This document shows positions 50,741 through 64,000 of a DNA stretch of 64,000 nt, one piece after another. Location: assembly GCA_028622995.1 (NCBI GenBank), contig JAJQJQ010000013.1, positions 3,658,001 to 3,722,000 on the forward strand. Direction: 5' to 3'. The notes below the pieces were generated by a model that saw nothing but the letters and a program-made list of their open reading frames with translations, was not told the origin of the DNA and made no database searches. Numbering within the stretch: the stretch's first letter is position 1; each line of letters starts with the position of its first letter. The position numbers and the translations under genes were made by a program. The stretch comes from Panagrolaimus kolymaensis (lineage: Eukaryota; Nematoda; Chromadorea; Rhabditida; Panagrolaimidae).

Positions 50741-53700
50741 TTAAAAGGTTTCGATTCTGCCATAAATTTAAGGTATCAAAATGTTTTTTAACTTTTATGG
50801 ATTCAGCATCCATTTCTTAACAAAATGGTTTGATTTTTTAAAGAACAAATCACCTTCTTCACACACGAAAATAGCTAAAATTAAAATTAAATAAAAGGTT
50901 TCGATACTACCATAAATTTAAGGTATCAAAATGTTTTTTAACTTTTACGGATTCAGCATCCATTTCTTAACAAAATGGTTTGATTTTTTAAAGAACAAAT
51001 CACCTTCTTCACACACGAAAATAGCTAAAATTAAAATTAATTAAAAGGTTTCGATTCTGCCATAAATTTAAGGTATCAAAATGTTTTTTAACTTTTATGG
51101 ATTCAGCATCCATTTCTTAACAAAATGGTTTGATTTTTTAAAGAACAAATCACCTTCTTCACACACGAAAATAGCTAAAATTAAAATTAAATAAAAGGTT
51201 TCGATACTACCATAAATTTAAGGTATCAAAATGTTTTTTAACTTTTACGGATTCAGCATCCATTTCTTAACAAAATGGTTTGATTTTTTAAAGAACAAAT
51301 CACCTTCTTCACACACGAAAATAGCTAAAATTAAAATTAAATAAAAGGTTTCGATACTACCATAAATTTAAGGTATCAAAATGTTTTTTAACTTTTACGG
51401 ATTCAGCATCCATTTCTTAACAAAATGGTTTGATTTTTATATTAACTAATAACCAACGCCAATCGTGAAAATAGCTAAAATTAAAATTAATTAAAAGGTT
51501 TCGATTCTGCCATAAATTTAAGGTATCAAAATGTTTTTTAACTTTTATGGATTCAGCATCCATTTCTTAACAAAATGGTTTGATTTTTTAAAGAACAAAT
51601 CACCTTCTTCACACACGAAAATAGCTAAAATTAAAATTAAATAAAAGGTTTCGATACTACCATAAATTTAAGGTATCAAAATGTTTTTTAACTTTTACGG
51701 ATTCAGCATCCATTTCTTAACAAAATGGTTTGATTTTTATATTAACTAATAACCAACGCCAATCGTGAAAATAGCTAAAATTAAAATTAATTAAAAGGTT
51801 TCGATTCTGCCATAAATTTAAGGTATCAAAATGTTTTTTAACTTTTATGGATTCAGCATCCATTTCTTAACAAAATGGTTTGATTTTTTAAAGAACAAAT
51901 CACCTTCTTCACACACGAAAATAGCTAAAATTAAAATTAAATAAAAGGTTTCGATACTACCATAAATTTAAGGTATCAAAATGTTTTTTAACTTTTACGG
52001 ATTCAGCATCCATTTCTTAACAAAATGGTTTGATTTTTTAAAGAACAAATCACCTTCTTCACACACGAAAATAGCTAAAATTAAAATTAAATAAAAGGTT
52101 TCGATACTACCATAAATTTAAGGTATCAAAATGTTTTTTAACTTTTATGGATTCAGCATCCATTTCTTAACAAAATGGTTTGATTTTTTAAAGAACAAAT
52201 CACCTTCTTCACACACGAAAATAGCTAAAATTAAAATTAAATAAAAGGTTTCGATACTACCATAAATTTAAGGTATCAAAATGTTTTTTAACTTTTACGG
52301 ATTCAGCATCCATTTCTTAACAAAATGGTTTGATTTTTATATTAACTAATAACCAACGCCAATCGTGAAAATAGCTAAAATTAAAATTAATTAAAAGGTT
52401 TCGATTCTGCCATAAATTTAAGGTATCAAAATGTTTTTTAACTTTTATGGATTCAGCATCCATTTCTTAACAAAATGGTTTGATTTTTTAAAGAACAAAT
52501 CACCTTCTTCACACACGAAAATAGCTAAAATTAAAATTAAATAAAAGGTTTCGATACTACCATAAATTTAAGGTATCAAAATGTTTTTTAACTTTTACGG
52601 ATTCAGCATCCATTTCTTAACAAAATGGTTTGATTTTTATATTAACTAATAACCAACGCCAATCGTGAAAATAGCTAAAATTAAAATTAATTAAAAGGTT
52701 TCGATTCTGCCATAAATTTAAGGTATCAAAATGTTTTTTAACTTTTATGGATTCAGCATCCATTTCTTAACAAAATGGTTTGATTTTTTAAAGAACAAAT
52801 CACCTTCTTCACACACGAAAATAGCTAAAATTAAAATTAAATAAAAGGTTTCGATACTACCATAAATTTAAGGTATCAAAATGTTTTTTAACTTTTATGG
52901 ATTCAGCATCCATTTCTTAACAAAATGGTTTGATTTTTTAAAGAACAAATCACCTTCTTCACACACGAAAATAGCTAAAATTAAAATTAAATAAAAGGTT
53001 TCGATACTACCATAAATTTAAGGTATCAAAATGTTTTTTAACTTTTACGGATTCAGCATCCATTTCTTAACAAAATGGTTTGATTTTTTAAAGAACAAAT
53101 CACCTTCTTCACACACGAAAATAGCTAAAATTAAAATTAAATAAAAGGTTTCGATACTACCATAAATTTAAGGTATCAAAATGTTTTTTAACTTTTACGG
53201 ATTCAGCATCCATTTCTTAACAAAATGGTTTGATTTTTTAAAGAACAAATCACCTTCTTCACACACGAAAATAGCTAAAATTAAAATTAATTAAAAGGTT
53301 TCGATTCTGCCATAAATTTAAGGTATCAAAATGTTTTTTAACTTTTATGGATTCAGCATCCATTTCTTAACAAAATGGTTTGATTTTTTAAAGAACAAAT
53401 CACCTTCTTCACACACGAAAATAGCTAAAATTAAAATTAAATAAAAGGTTTCGATACTACCATAAATTTAAGGTATCAAAATGTTTTTTAACTTTTACGG
53501 ATTCAGCATCCATTTCTTAACAAAATGGTTTGATTTTTTAAAGAACAAATCACCTTCTTCACACACGAAAATAGCTAAAATTAAAATTAAATAAAAGGTT
53601 TCGATACTACCATAAATTTAAGGTATCAAAATGTTTTTTAACTTTTACGGATTCAGCATCCATTTCTTAACAAAATGGTTTGATTTTTATATTAACTAAT

Positions 53701-54930
53701 AACCAACGCCAATCGTGAAAATAGCTAAAATTAAAATTAATTAAAAGGTTTCGATTCTGCCATAAATTTAAGGTATCAAAATGTTTTTTAACTTTTATGG
53801 ATTCAGCATCCATTTCTTAACAAAATGGTTTGATTTTTTAAAGAACAAATCACCTTCTTCACACACGAAAATAGCTAAAATTAAAATTAAATAAAAGGTT
53901 TCGATACTACCATAAATTTAAGGTATCAAAATGTTTTTTAACTTTTACGGATTCAGCATCCATTTCTTAACAAAATGGTTTGATTTTTATATTAACTAAT
54001 AACCAACGCCAATCGTGAAAATAGCTAAAATTAAAATTAATTAAAAGGTTTCGATTCTGCCATAAATTTAAGGTATCAAAATGTTTTTTAACTTTTATGG
54101 ATTCAGCATCCATTTCTTAACAAAATGGTTTGATTTTTTAAAGAACAAATCACCTTCTTCACACACGAAAATAGCTAAAATTAAAATTAAATAAAAGGTT
54201 TCGATACTACCATAAATTTAAGGTATCAAAATGTTTTTTAACTTTTACGGATTCAGCATCCATTTCTTAACAAAATGGTTTGATTTTTTAAAGAACAAAT
54301 CACCTTTTTCACACACGAAAATAGCTAAAATTAAAATTAAATAAAAGGTTTCGATACTACCATAAATTTAAGGTATCAAAATGTTTTTTAACTTTTACGG
54401 ATTCAGCATCCATTTCTTAACAAAATGGTTTGATTTTTATATTAACTAATAACCAACGCCAATCGTGAAAATAGCTAAAATTAAAATTAATTAAAAGGTT
54501 TCGATTCTGCCATAAATTTAAGGTATCAAAATGTTTTTTAACTTTTATGGATTCAGCATCCATTTCTTAACAAAATGGTTTGATTTTTTAAAGAACAAAT
54601 CACCTTCTTCACACACGAAAATAGCTAAAATTAAAATTAAATAAAAGGTTTCGATACTACCATAAATTTAAGGTATCAAAATGTTTTTTAACTTTTACGG
54701 ATTCAGCATCCATTTCTTAACAAAATGGTTTGATTTTTATATTAACTAATAACCAACGCCAATCGTGAAAATAGCTAAAATTAAAATTAATTAAAAGGTT
54801 TCGATACTACCATAAATTTAAGGTATCAAAATGTTTTTTAACTTTTACGGATTCAGCATCCATTTCTTAACAAAATGGTTTGATTTTTTAAAGAACAAAT
54901 CACCTTCTTCACACACGAAAATAGCTAAAA

Positions 54931-56000
54931 TTAAAATTAATTAAAAGGTTTCGGTTCTGCCATAAATTTAAGGTATCAAAATGTTTTTTAACTTTTACAG
55001 CATCCATTTCTTAACAAAATGGTTTGATTTTTTAAAGAACAAATCACCTTCTTCACACACGAAAATAGCTAAAATTAAAATTAATTAAAAGGTTTCGATA
55101 CTACCATAAATTTAAGGTATCAAAATGTTTTTTAACTTTTACGGATTCAGCATCCATTTCTTAACAAAATGGTTTGATTTTTTAAAGAACAAATCACCTT
55201 CTTCACACACGAAAATAGCTAAAATTAAAATTAATTAAAAGGTTTCGATACTACCATAAATTTAAGGTATCAAAATGTTTTTTAACTTTTACGGATTCAG
55301 CATCCATTTCTTAACAAAATGGTTTGATTTTTTAAAGAACAAATCACCTTCTTCACACACGAAAATAGCTAAAATTAAAATTAATTAAAAGGTTTCGATT
55401 CTGCCATAAATTTAAGGTATCAAAATGTTTTTTAACTTTTACAGCATCCATTTCTTAACAAAATGGTTTGATTTTTTAAAGAACAAATCACCTTCTTCAC
55501 ACACGAAAATAGCTAAAATTAAAATTAATTAAAAGGTTTCGATTCTGCCATAAATTTAAGGTATCAAAATGTTTTTTAACTTTTACGGATTCAGCATCCA
55601 TTTCTTAACAAAATGGTTTGATTTTTTAAAGAACAAATCACCTTCTTCACACACGAAAATAGCTAAAATTAAAATTAATTAAAAGGTTTCGATTCTGCCA
55701 TAAATTTAAGGTATCAAAATGTTTTTTAACTTTTACAGCATCCATTTCTTAACAAAATGGTTTGATTTTTTAAAGAACAAATCACCTTCTTCACACACGA
55801 AAATAGCTAAAATTAAAATTAATTAAAAGGTTTCGATTCTGCCATAAATTTAAGGTATCAAAATGTTTTTTAACTTTTACAGCATCCATTTCTTAACAAA
55901 ATGGTTTGATTTTTTAAAGAACAAATCACCTTCTTCACACACGAAAATAGCTAAAATTAAAATTAAATAAAAGGTTTCGATACTACCATAAATTTAAGGT
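54931..56000 (+). repeat. Cluster of 144-bp monomers with a 6-bp deletion
   Basis: Four units read cttttacagcatcc where others read cttttacggattcagcatcc, a 6-bp loss, at about 54,991, 55,435, 55,729 and 55,873. They are found nowhere else in the window and are interleaved with full-length units, which suggests recent local spread from one mutant. Confidence 0.85.
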
Positions 56001-56660
56001 ATCAAAATGTTTTTTAACTTTTACGGATTCAGCATCCATTTCTTAACAAAATGGTTTGATTTTTTAAAGAACAAATCACCTTCTTCACACACGAAAATAG
56101 CTAAAATTAAAATTAATTAAAAGGTTTCGATTCTGCCATAAATTTAAGGTATCAAAATGTTTTTTAACTTTTACGGATTCAGCATCCATTTCTTAACAAA
56201 ATGGTTTGATTTTTTAAAGAACAAATCACCTTCTTCACACACGAAAATAGCTAAAATTAAAATTAATTAAAAGGTTTCGATTCTGCCATAAATTTAAGGT
56301 ATCAAAATGTTTTTTAACTTTTATGGATTCAGCATCCATTTCTTAACAAAATGGTTTGATTTTTTAAAGAACAAATCACCTTCTTCACACACGAAAATAG
56401 CTAAAATTAAAATTAAATAAAAGGTTTCGATACTACCATAAATTTAAGGTATCAAAATGTTTTTTAACTTTTATGGATTCAGCATCCATTTCTTAACAAA
56501 ATGGTTTGATTTTTTAAAGAACAAATCACCTTCTTCACACACGAAAATAGCTAAAATTAAAATTAAATAAAAGGTTTCGATACTACCATAAATTTAAGGT
56601 ATCAAAATGTTTTTTAACTTTTACGGATTCAGCATCCATTTCTTAACAAAATGGTTTGAT

Positions 56661-59360
56661 TTTTATATTAACTAATAACCAACGCCAATCGTGAAAATAG
56701 CTAAAATTAAAATTAAATAAAAGGTTTCGATACTACCATAAATTTAAGGTATCAAAATGTTTTTTAACTTTTATGGATTCAGCATCCATTTCTTAACAAA
56801 ATGGTTTGATTTTTTAAAGAACAAATCACCTTCTTCACACACGAAAATAGCTAAAATTAAAATTAATTAAAAGGTTTCGATTCTGCCATAAATTTAAGGT
56901 ATCAAAATGTTTTTTAACTTTTATGGATTCAGCATCCATTTCTTAACAAAATGGTTTGATTTTTTAAAGAACAAATCACCTTCTTCACACACGAAAATAG
57001 CTAAAATTAAAATTAAATAAAAGGTTTCGATACTACCATAAATTTAAGGTATCAAAATGTTTTTTAACTTTTACGGATTCAGCATCCATTTCTTAACAAA
57101 ATGGTTTGATTTTTTAAAGAACAAATCACCTTCTTCACACACGAAAATAGCTAAAATTAAAATTAAATAAAAGGTTTCGATACTACCATAAATTTAAGGT
57201 ATCAAAATGTTTTTTAACTTTTATGGATTCAGCATCCATTTCTTAACAAAATGGTTTGATTTTTTAAAGAACAAATCACCTTCTTCACACACGAAAATAG
57301 CTAAAATTAAAATTAAATAAAAGGTTTCGATACTACCATAAATTTAAGGTATCAAAATGTTTTTTAACTTTTATGGATTCAGCATCCATTTCTTAACAAA
57401 ATGGTTTGATTTTTTAAAGAACAAATCACCTTCTTCACACACGAATATAGCTAAAATTAAAATTAAATAAAAGGTTTCGATACTACCATAAATTTAAGGT
57501 ATCAAAATGTTTTTTAACTTTTATGGATTCAGCATCCATTTCTTAACAAAATGGTTTGATTTTTTAAAGAACAAATCACCTTCTTCACACACGAAAATAG
57601 CTAAAATTAAAATTAATTAAAAGGTTTCGATTCTGCCATAAATTTAAGGTATCAAAATGTTTTTTAACTTTTATGGATTCAGCATCCATTTCTTAACAAA
57701 ATGGTTTGATTTTTTAAAGAACAAATCACCTTCTTCACACACGAAAATAGCTAAAATTAAAATTAAATAAAAGGTTTCGATACTACCATAAATTTAAGGT
57801 ATCAAAATGTTTTTTAACTTTTATGGATTCAGCATCCATTTCTTAACAAAATGGTTTGATTTTTTAAAGAACAAATCACCTTCTTCACACACGAAAATAG
57901 CTAAAATTAAAATTAAATAAAAGGTTTCGATACTACCATAAATTTAAGGTATCAAAATGTTTTTTAACTTTTACGGATTCAGCATCCATTTCTTAACAAA
58001 ATGGTTTGATTTTTATATTAACTAATAACCAACGCCAATCGTGAAAATAGCTAAAATTAAAATTAAATAAAAGGTTTCGATACTACCATAAATTTAAGGT
58101 ATCAAAATGTTTTTTAACTTTTACGGATTCAGCATCCATTTCTTAACAAAATGGTTTGATTTTTTAAAGAACAAATCACCTTCTTCACACACGAAAATAG
58201 CTAAAATTAAAATTAATTAAAAGGTTTCGATTCTGCCATAAATTTAAGGTATCAAAATGTTTTTTAACTTTTATGGATTCAGCATCCATTTCTTAACAAA
58301 ATGGTTTGATTTTTTAAAGAACAAATCACCTTCTTCACACACGAAAATAGCTAAAATTAAAATTAAATAAAAGGTTTCGATACTACCATAAATTTAAGGT
58401 ATCAAAATGTTTTTTAACTTTTACGGATTCAGCATCCATTTCTTAACAAAATGGTTTGATTTTTTAAAGAACAAATCACCTTCTTCACACACGAAAATAG
58501 CTAAAATTAAAATTAAATAAAAGGTTTCGATACTACCATAAATTTAAGGTATCAAAATGTTTTTTAACTTTTATGGATTCAGCATCCATTTCTTAACAAA
58601 ATGGTTTGATTTTTTAAAGAACAAATCACCTTCTTCACACACGAAAATAGCTAAAATTAAAATTAAATAAAAGGTTTCGATACTACCATAAATTTAAGGT
58701 ATCAAAATGTTTTTTAACTTTTATGGATTCAGCATCCATTTCTTAACAAAATGGTTTGATTTTTTAAAGAACAAATCACCTTCTTCACACACGAATATAG
58801 CTAAAATTAAAATTAAATAAAAGGTTTCGATACTACCATAAATTTAAGGTATCAAAATGTTTTTTAACTTTTATGGATTCAGCATCCATTTCTTAACAAA
58901 ATGGTTTGATTTTTTAAAGAACAAATCACCTTCTTCACACACGAAAATAGCTAAAATTAAAATTAATTAAAAGGTTTCGATTCTGCCATAAATTTAAGGT
59001 ATCAAAATGTTTTTTAACTTTTATGGATTCAGCATCCATTTCTTAACAAAATGGTTTGATTTTTTAAAGAACAAATCACCTTCTTCACACACGAAAATAG
59101 CTAAAATTAAAATTAAATAAAAGGTTTCGATACTACCATAAATTTAAGGTATCAAAATGTTTTTTAACTTTTACGGATTCAGCATCCATTTCTTAACAAA
59201 ATGGTTTGATTTTTTAAAGAACAAATCACCTTCTTCACACACGAAAATAGCTAAAATTAAAATTAAATAAAAGGTTTCGATACTACCATAAATTTAAGGT
59301 ATCAAAATGTTTTTTAACTTTTATGGATTCAGCATCCATTTCTTAACAAAATGGTTTGAT
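56661..59360 (+). repeat. Higher-order repeat, two copies of nine monomers (1,350 bp)
   Basis: Markers recur at 1,350 bp: B cassettes at 56,661 and 58,011, aattaatt tails at 56,851 and 58,201 and at 57,601 and 58,951, and the rare cgaatatag at 57,442 and 58,792. A third copy is not formed, since 59,361 carries an A cassette. Confidence 0.8.
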
Positions 59361-61129
59361 TTTTTAAAGAACAAATCACCTTCTTCACACACGAATATAG
59401 CTAAAATTAAAATTAAATAAAAGGTTTCGATACTACCATAAATTTAAGGTATCAAAATGTTTTTTAACTTTTACGGATTCAGCATCCATTTCTTAACAAA
59501 ATGGTTTGATTTTTTAAAGAACAAATCACCTTCTTCACACACGAATATAGCTAAAATTAAAATTAAATAAAAGGTTTCGATACTACCATAAATTTAAGGT
59601 ATCAAAATGTTTTTTAACTTTTATGGATTCAGCATCCATTTCTTAACAAAATGGTTTGATTTTTTAAAGAACAAATCACCTTCTTCACACACGAAAATAG
59701 CTAAAATTAAAATTAATTAAAAGGTTTCGATTCTGCCATAAATTTAAGGTATCAAAATGTTTTTTAACTTTTATGGATTCAGCATCCATTTCTTAACAAA
59801 ATGGTTTGATTTTTTAAAGAACAAATCACCTTCTTCACACACGAATATAGCTAAAATTAAAATTAAATAAAAGGTTTCGATACTACCATAAATTTAAGGT
59901 ATCAAAATGTTTTTTAACTTTTACGGATTCAGCATCCATTTCTTAACAAAATGGTTTGATTTTTATATTAACTAATAACCAACGCCAATCGTGAAAATAG
60001 CTAAAATTAAAATTAAATAAAAGGTTTCGATACTACCATAAATTTAAGGTATCAAAATGTTTTTTAACTTTTACGGATTCAGCATCCATTTCTTAACAAA
60101 ATGGTTTGATTTTTATATTAACTAATAACCAACGCCAATCGTGAAAATAGCTAAAATTAAAATTAAATAAAAGGTTTCGATACTACCATAAATTTAAGGT
60201 ATCAAAATGTTTTTTAACTTTTACGGATTCAGCATCCATTTCTTAACAAAATGGTTTGATTTTTATATTAACTAATAACCAACGCCAATCGTGAAAATAG
60301 CTAAAATTAAAATTAATTAAAAGGTTTCGATACTACCATAAATTTAAGGTATCAAAATGTTTTTTAACTTTTATGGATTCAGCATCCATTTCTTAACAAA
60401 ATGGTTTGATTTTTTAAAGAACAAATCACCTTCTTCACACACGAAAATAGCTAAAATTAAAATTAATTAAAAGGTTTCGATTCTGCCATAAATTTAAGGT
60501 ATCAAAATGTTTTTTAACTTTTATGGATTCAGCATCCATTTCTTAACAAAATGGTTTGATTTTTTAAAGAACAAATCACCTTCTTCACACACGAATATAG
60601 CTAAAATTAAAATTAAATAAAAGGTTTCGATACTACCATAAATTTAAGGTATCAAAATGTTTTTTAACTTTTATGGATTCAGCATCCATTTCTTAACAAA
60701 ATGGTTTGATTTTTTAAAGAACAAATCACCTTCTTCACACACGAATATAGCTAAAATTAAAATTAAATAAAAGGTTTCGATACTACCATAAATTTAAGGT
60801 ATCAAAATGTTTTTTAACTTTTATGGATTCAGCATCCATTTCTTAACAAAATGGTTTGATTTTTTAAAGAACAAATCACCTTCTTCACACACGAATATAG
60901 CTAAAATTAAAATTAAATAAAAGGTTTCGATACTACCATAAATTTAAGGTATCAAAATGTTTTTTAACTTTTATGGATTCAGCATCCATTTCTTAACAAA
61001 ATGGTTTGATTTTTTAAAGAACAAATCACCTTCTTCACACACGAATATAGCTAAAATTAAAATTAAATAAAAGGTTTCGATACTACCATAAATTTAAGGT
61101 ATCAAAATGTTTTTTAACTTTTATGGATT

Positions 61130-63800
61130 CAGCATCCATTTCTTAACAAAATGGTTTGATTTTTTAAAGAACAAATCACCTTCTTCACACACGAATATAG
61201 CTAAAATTAAAATTAAATAAAAGGTTTCGATACTACCATAAATTTAAGGTATCAAAATGTTTTTTAACTTTTACGGATTCAGCATCCATTTCTTAACAAA
61301 ATGGTTTGATTTTTATATTAACTAATAACCAACGCCAATCGTGAAAATAGCTAAAATTAAAATTAAATAAAAGGTTTCGACTCTGCCATAAATTTAAGGT
61401 ATCAAAATGTTTTTTAACTTTTATGGATTCAGCATCCATTTCTTAACAAAATGGTTTGATTTTTTAAAGAACAAATCACCTTCTTCACACACGAATATAG
61501 CTAAAATTAAAATTAAATAAAAGGTTTCGATACTACCATAAATTTAAGGTATCAAAATGTTTTTTAACTTTTACGGATTCAGCATCCATTTCTTAACAAA
61601 ATGGTTTGATTTTTATATTAACTAATAACCAACGCCAATCGTGAAAATAGCTAAAATTAAAATTAAATAAAAGGTTTCGATACTACCATAAATTTAAGGT
61701 ATCAAAATGTTTTTTAACTTTTACGGATTCAGCATCCATTTCTTAACAAAATGGTTTGATTTTTATATTAACTAATAACCAACGCCAATCGTGAAAATAG
61801 CTAAAATTAAAATTAAATAAAAGGTTTCGATACTACCATAAATTTAAGGTATCAAAATGTTTTTTAACTTTTATGGATTCAGCATCCATTTCTTAACAAA
61901 ATGGTTTGATTTTTTAAAGAACAAATCACCTTCTTCACACACGAATATAGCTAAAATTAAAATTAAATAAAAGGTTTCGATACTACCATAAATTTAAGGT
62001 ATCAAAATGTTTTTTAACTTTTACGGATTCAGCATCCATTTCTTAACAAAATGGTTTGATTTTTATATTAACTAATAACCAACGCCAATCGTGAAAATAG
62101 CTAAAATTAAAATTAAATAAAAGGTTTCGATACTACCATAAATTTAAGGTATCAAAATGTTTTTTAACTTTTACGGATTCAGCATCCATTTCTTAACAAA
62201 ATGGTTTGATTTTTATATTAACTAATAACCAACGCCAATCGTGAAAATAGCTAAAATTAAAATTAAATAAAAGGTTTCGATACTACCATAAATTTAAGGT
62301 ATCAAAATGTTTTTTAACTTTTACGGATTCAGCATCCATTTCTTAACAAAATGGTTTGATTTTTATATTAACTAATAACCAACGCCAATCGTGAAAATAG
62401 CTAAAATTAAAATTAATTAAAAGGTTTCGATACTACCATAAATTTAAGGTATCAAAATGTTTTTTAACTTTTATGGATTCAGCATCCATTTCTTAACAAA
62501 ATGGTTTGATTTTTTAAAGAACAAATCACCTTCTTCACACACGAAAATAGCTAAAATTAAAATTAATTAAAAGGTTTCGATACTACCATAAATTTAAGGT
62601 ATCAAAATGTTTTTTAACTTTTATGGATTCAGCATCCATTTCTTAACAAAATGGTTTGATTTTTTAAAGAACAAATCACCTTCTTCACACACGAATATAG
62701 CTAAAATTAAAATTAAATAAAAGGTTTCGATACTACCATAAATTTAAGGTATCAAAATGTTTTTTAACTTTTACGGATTCAGCATCCATTTCTTAACAAA
62801 ATGGTTTGATTTTTTAAAGAACAAATCACCTTCTTCACACACGAATATAGCTAAAATTAAAATTAAATAAAAGGTTTCGATACTACCATAAATTTAAGGT
62901 ATCAAAATGTTTTTTAACTTTTATGGATTCAGCATCCATTTCTTAACAAAATGGTTTGATTTTTTAAAGAACAAATCACCTTCTTCACACACGAAAATAG
63001 CTAAAATTAAAATTAATTAAAAGGTTTCGATTCTGCCATAAATTTAAGGTATCAAAATGTTTTTTAACTTTTATGGATTCAGCATCCATTTCTTAACAAA
63101 ATGGTTTGATTTTTTAAAGAACAAATCACCTTCTTCACACACGAATATAGCTAAAATTAAAATTAAATAAAAGGTTTCGATACTACCATAAATTTAAGGT
63201 ATCAAAATGTTTTTTAACTTTTACGGATTCAGCATCCATTTCTTAACAAAATGGTTTGATTTTTATATTAACTAATAACCAACGCCAATCGTGAAAATAG
63301 CTAAAATTAAAATTAAATAAAAGGTTTCGATACTACCATAAATTTAAGGTATCAAAATGTTTTTTAACTTTTATGGATTCAGCATCCATTTCTTAACAAA
63401 ATGGTTTGATTTTTTAAAGAACAAATCACCTTCTTCACACACGAATATAGCTAAAATTAAAATTAAATAAAAGGTTTCGATACTACCATAAATTTAAGGT
63501 ATCAAAATGTTTTTTAACTTTTACGGATTCAGCATCCATTTCTTAACAAAATGGTTTGATTTTTATATTAACTAATAACCAACGCCAATCGTGAAAATAG
63601 CTAAAATTAAAATTAAATAAAAGGTTTCGATACTACCATAAATTTAAGGTATCAAAATGTTTTTTAACTTTTACGGATTCAGCATCCATTTCTTAACAAA
63701 ATGGTTTGATTTTTATATTAACTAATAACCAACGCCAATCGTGAAAATAGCTAAAATTAAAATTAAATAAAAGGTTTCGATACTACCATAAATTTAAGGT
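61130..63800 (+). repeat. Partial 13-monomer (1,950 bp) periodicity near the right end
   Basis: B cassettes at about 61,312, 61,612 and 61,762 are matched at 63,262, 63,562 and 63,712, and cgaatatag at 61,192 and 61,492 matches 63,142 and 63,442. Some markers between do not match (for example ctctgcc at 61,381), so this is an older or patchier duplication than the others listed. Confidence 0.5.
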
Positions 63801-64000
63801 ATCAAAATGTTTTTTAACTTTTACGGATTCAGCATCCATTTCTTAACAAAATGGTTTGATTTTTATATTAACTAATAACCAACGCCAATCGTGAAAATAG
63901 CTAAAATTAAAATTAATTAAAAGGTTTCGATACTACCATAAATTTAAGGTATCAAAATGTTTTTTAACTTTTACGGATTCAGCATCCATTTCTTAACAAA

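Larger units (their letters stand above)
787..64000 (+). repeat. Satellite DNA array, 150-bp monomer, about 409 copies, right end not reached
   Basis: Head-to-tail monomers start at ggtatcaaaatg (787) and continue to the window end, interrupted only by two inserts. The commonest unit is exactly 150 bp, as seen from recurring line patterns every 300 bp. I counted 38 G or C in the consensus, about 25%. In a register starting at ggtttcgata, each unit runs: ggtttcgatactacc, an AT stretch, a T run, acggattcagcatcc, ttaacaaaatggtttgatt, a variable cassette, gaaaatagct, and an attaaaattaa tail. Monomer lengths of 149, 145 and 144 also occur. No inverted monomer was seen. Stops in every frame rule out coding. 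The unit length is close to the nucleosome core length, which may suit regular chromatin packing; that is inference. Confidence 0.98.
37128..64000 (+). repeat. Satellite subarray right of the inserts
   Basis: Monomers are almost all 150 bp and continue the subarray II families: gatactacc with aaataaaa, gattctgcc with aattaaaa, and both acttttacgg and acttttatgg forms. B cassettes are commoner than in subarray II, often in groups two monomers apart. A run at about 41.2-44.2 kb has no B cassettes and about 20 nearly identical A units. A one-base insertion (tttttgtaac) is near 47,189. Confidence 0.9.

Noticed and set aside
787..64000. CRISPR array
   Set aside because: Units are contiguous and nearly identical over their whole 150 bp, with no unique spacers between short repeats. 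The two cassettes are recurring variants, not spacers.
787..64000. Telomeric repeat or telomere cap
   Set aside because: No TTAGGC or other short G-rich tandem repeat was seen. A subtelomeric position for the satellite remains possible but is not shown by the sequence.
787..64000. CENP-B box in the monomer
   Set aside because: The ggtttcgatac and ggtttcgattcggcc segments resemble the first bases of the mammalian box (TTCG), but the rest of the consensus, including CGGG, does not fit. A different, nematode-specific box could not be tested.

Overview
The window is almost entirely one satellite DNA array. A tandem repeat with a 150-bp monomer starts at about 787 and is still running at the last base. 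I estimate about 409 monomers, all in the same orientation. The consensus monomer is about 25% GC by my count and has no usable reading frame. It exists in two forms: A (common) and B (about 75 copies by eye). These are alike over most of their length but carry different 28-bp cassettes at the same internal position.

Layout: 1-298 is AT-rich sequence with no gene seen. 299-805 is a broken or partial gene of 168 codons whose last codons and stop come from the first satellite monomer. 787 to about 15,510 is satellite subarray I, rich in 149-bp monomers. About 15,511-18,690 is a mosaic of subarray I and II monomers. About 18,691-33,653 is subarray II. At 33,654-34,680 and 36,153-37,127 lie two near-identical copies of a non-satellite insert, which looks like the 3' end of an LTR retrotransposon on the minus strand, 5'-truncated. 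They sit 2,499 bp apart with identical junctions, so the insert was amplified with the satellite. The array then continues from 37,128 to 64,000 with local variants: a base change near the inserts, 144-bp monomers near 55-56 kb, and a gaaTatag variant from 57.4 kb on. Several higher-order duplications (9, 11, 13, 16 and 19 monomers) can be recognised by their diagnostic variants.

The organism is a eukaryote with a very AT-rich genome. The broken gene resembles, from memory, the large lineage-specific F-box-like families of plant-parasitic nematodes such as Meloidogyne, which also have abundant satellite DNA. That is an inference from style, not a database match. Nothing in the window looks like a working pathway or operon. 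The biology of interest is how the array evolves: cassette exchange, block duplication by unequal exchange, and hitch-hiking of a transposon fragment.
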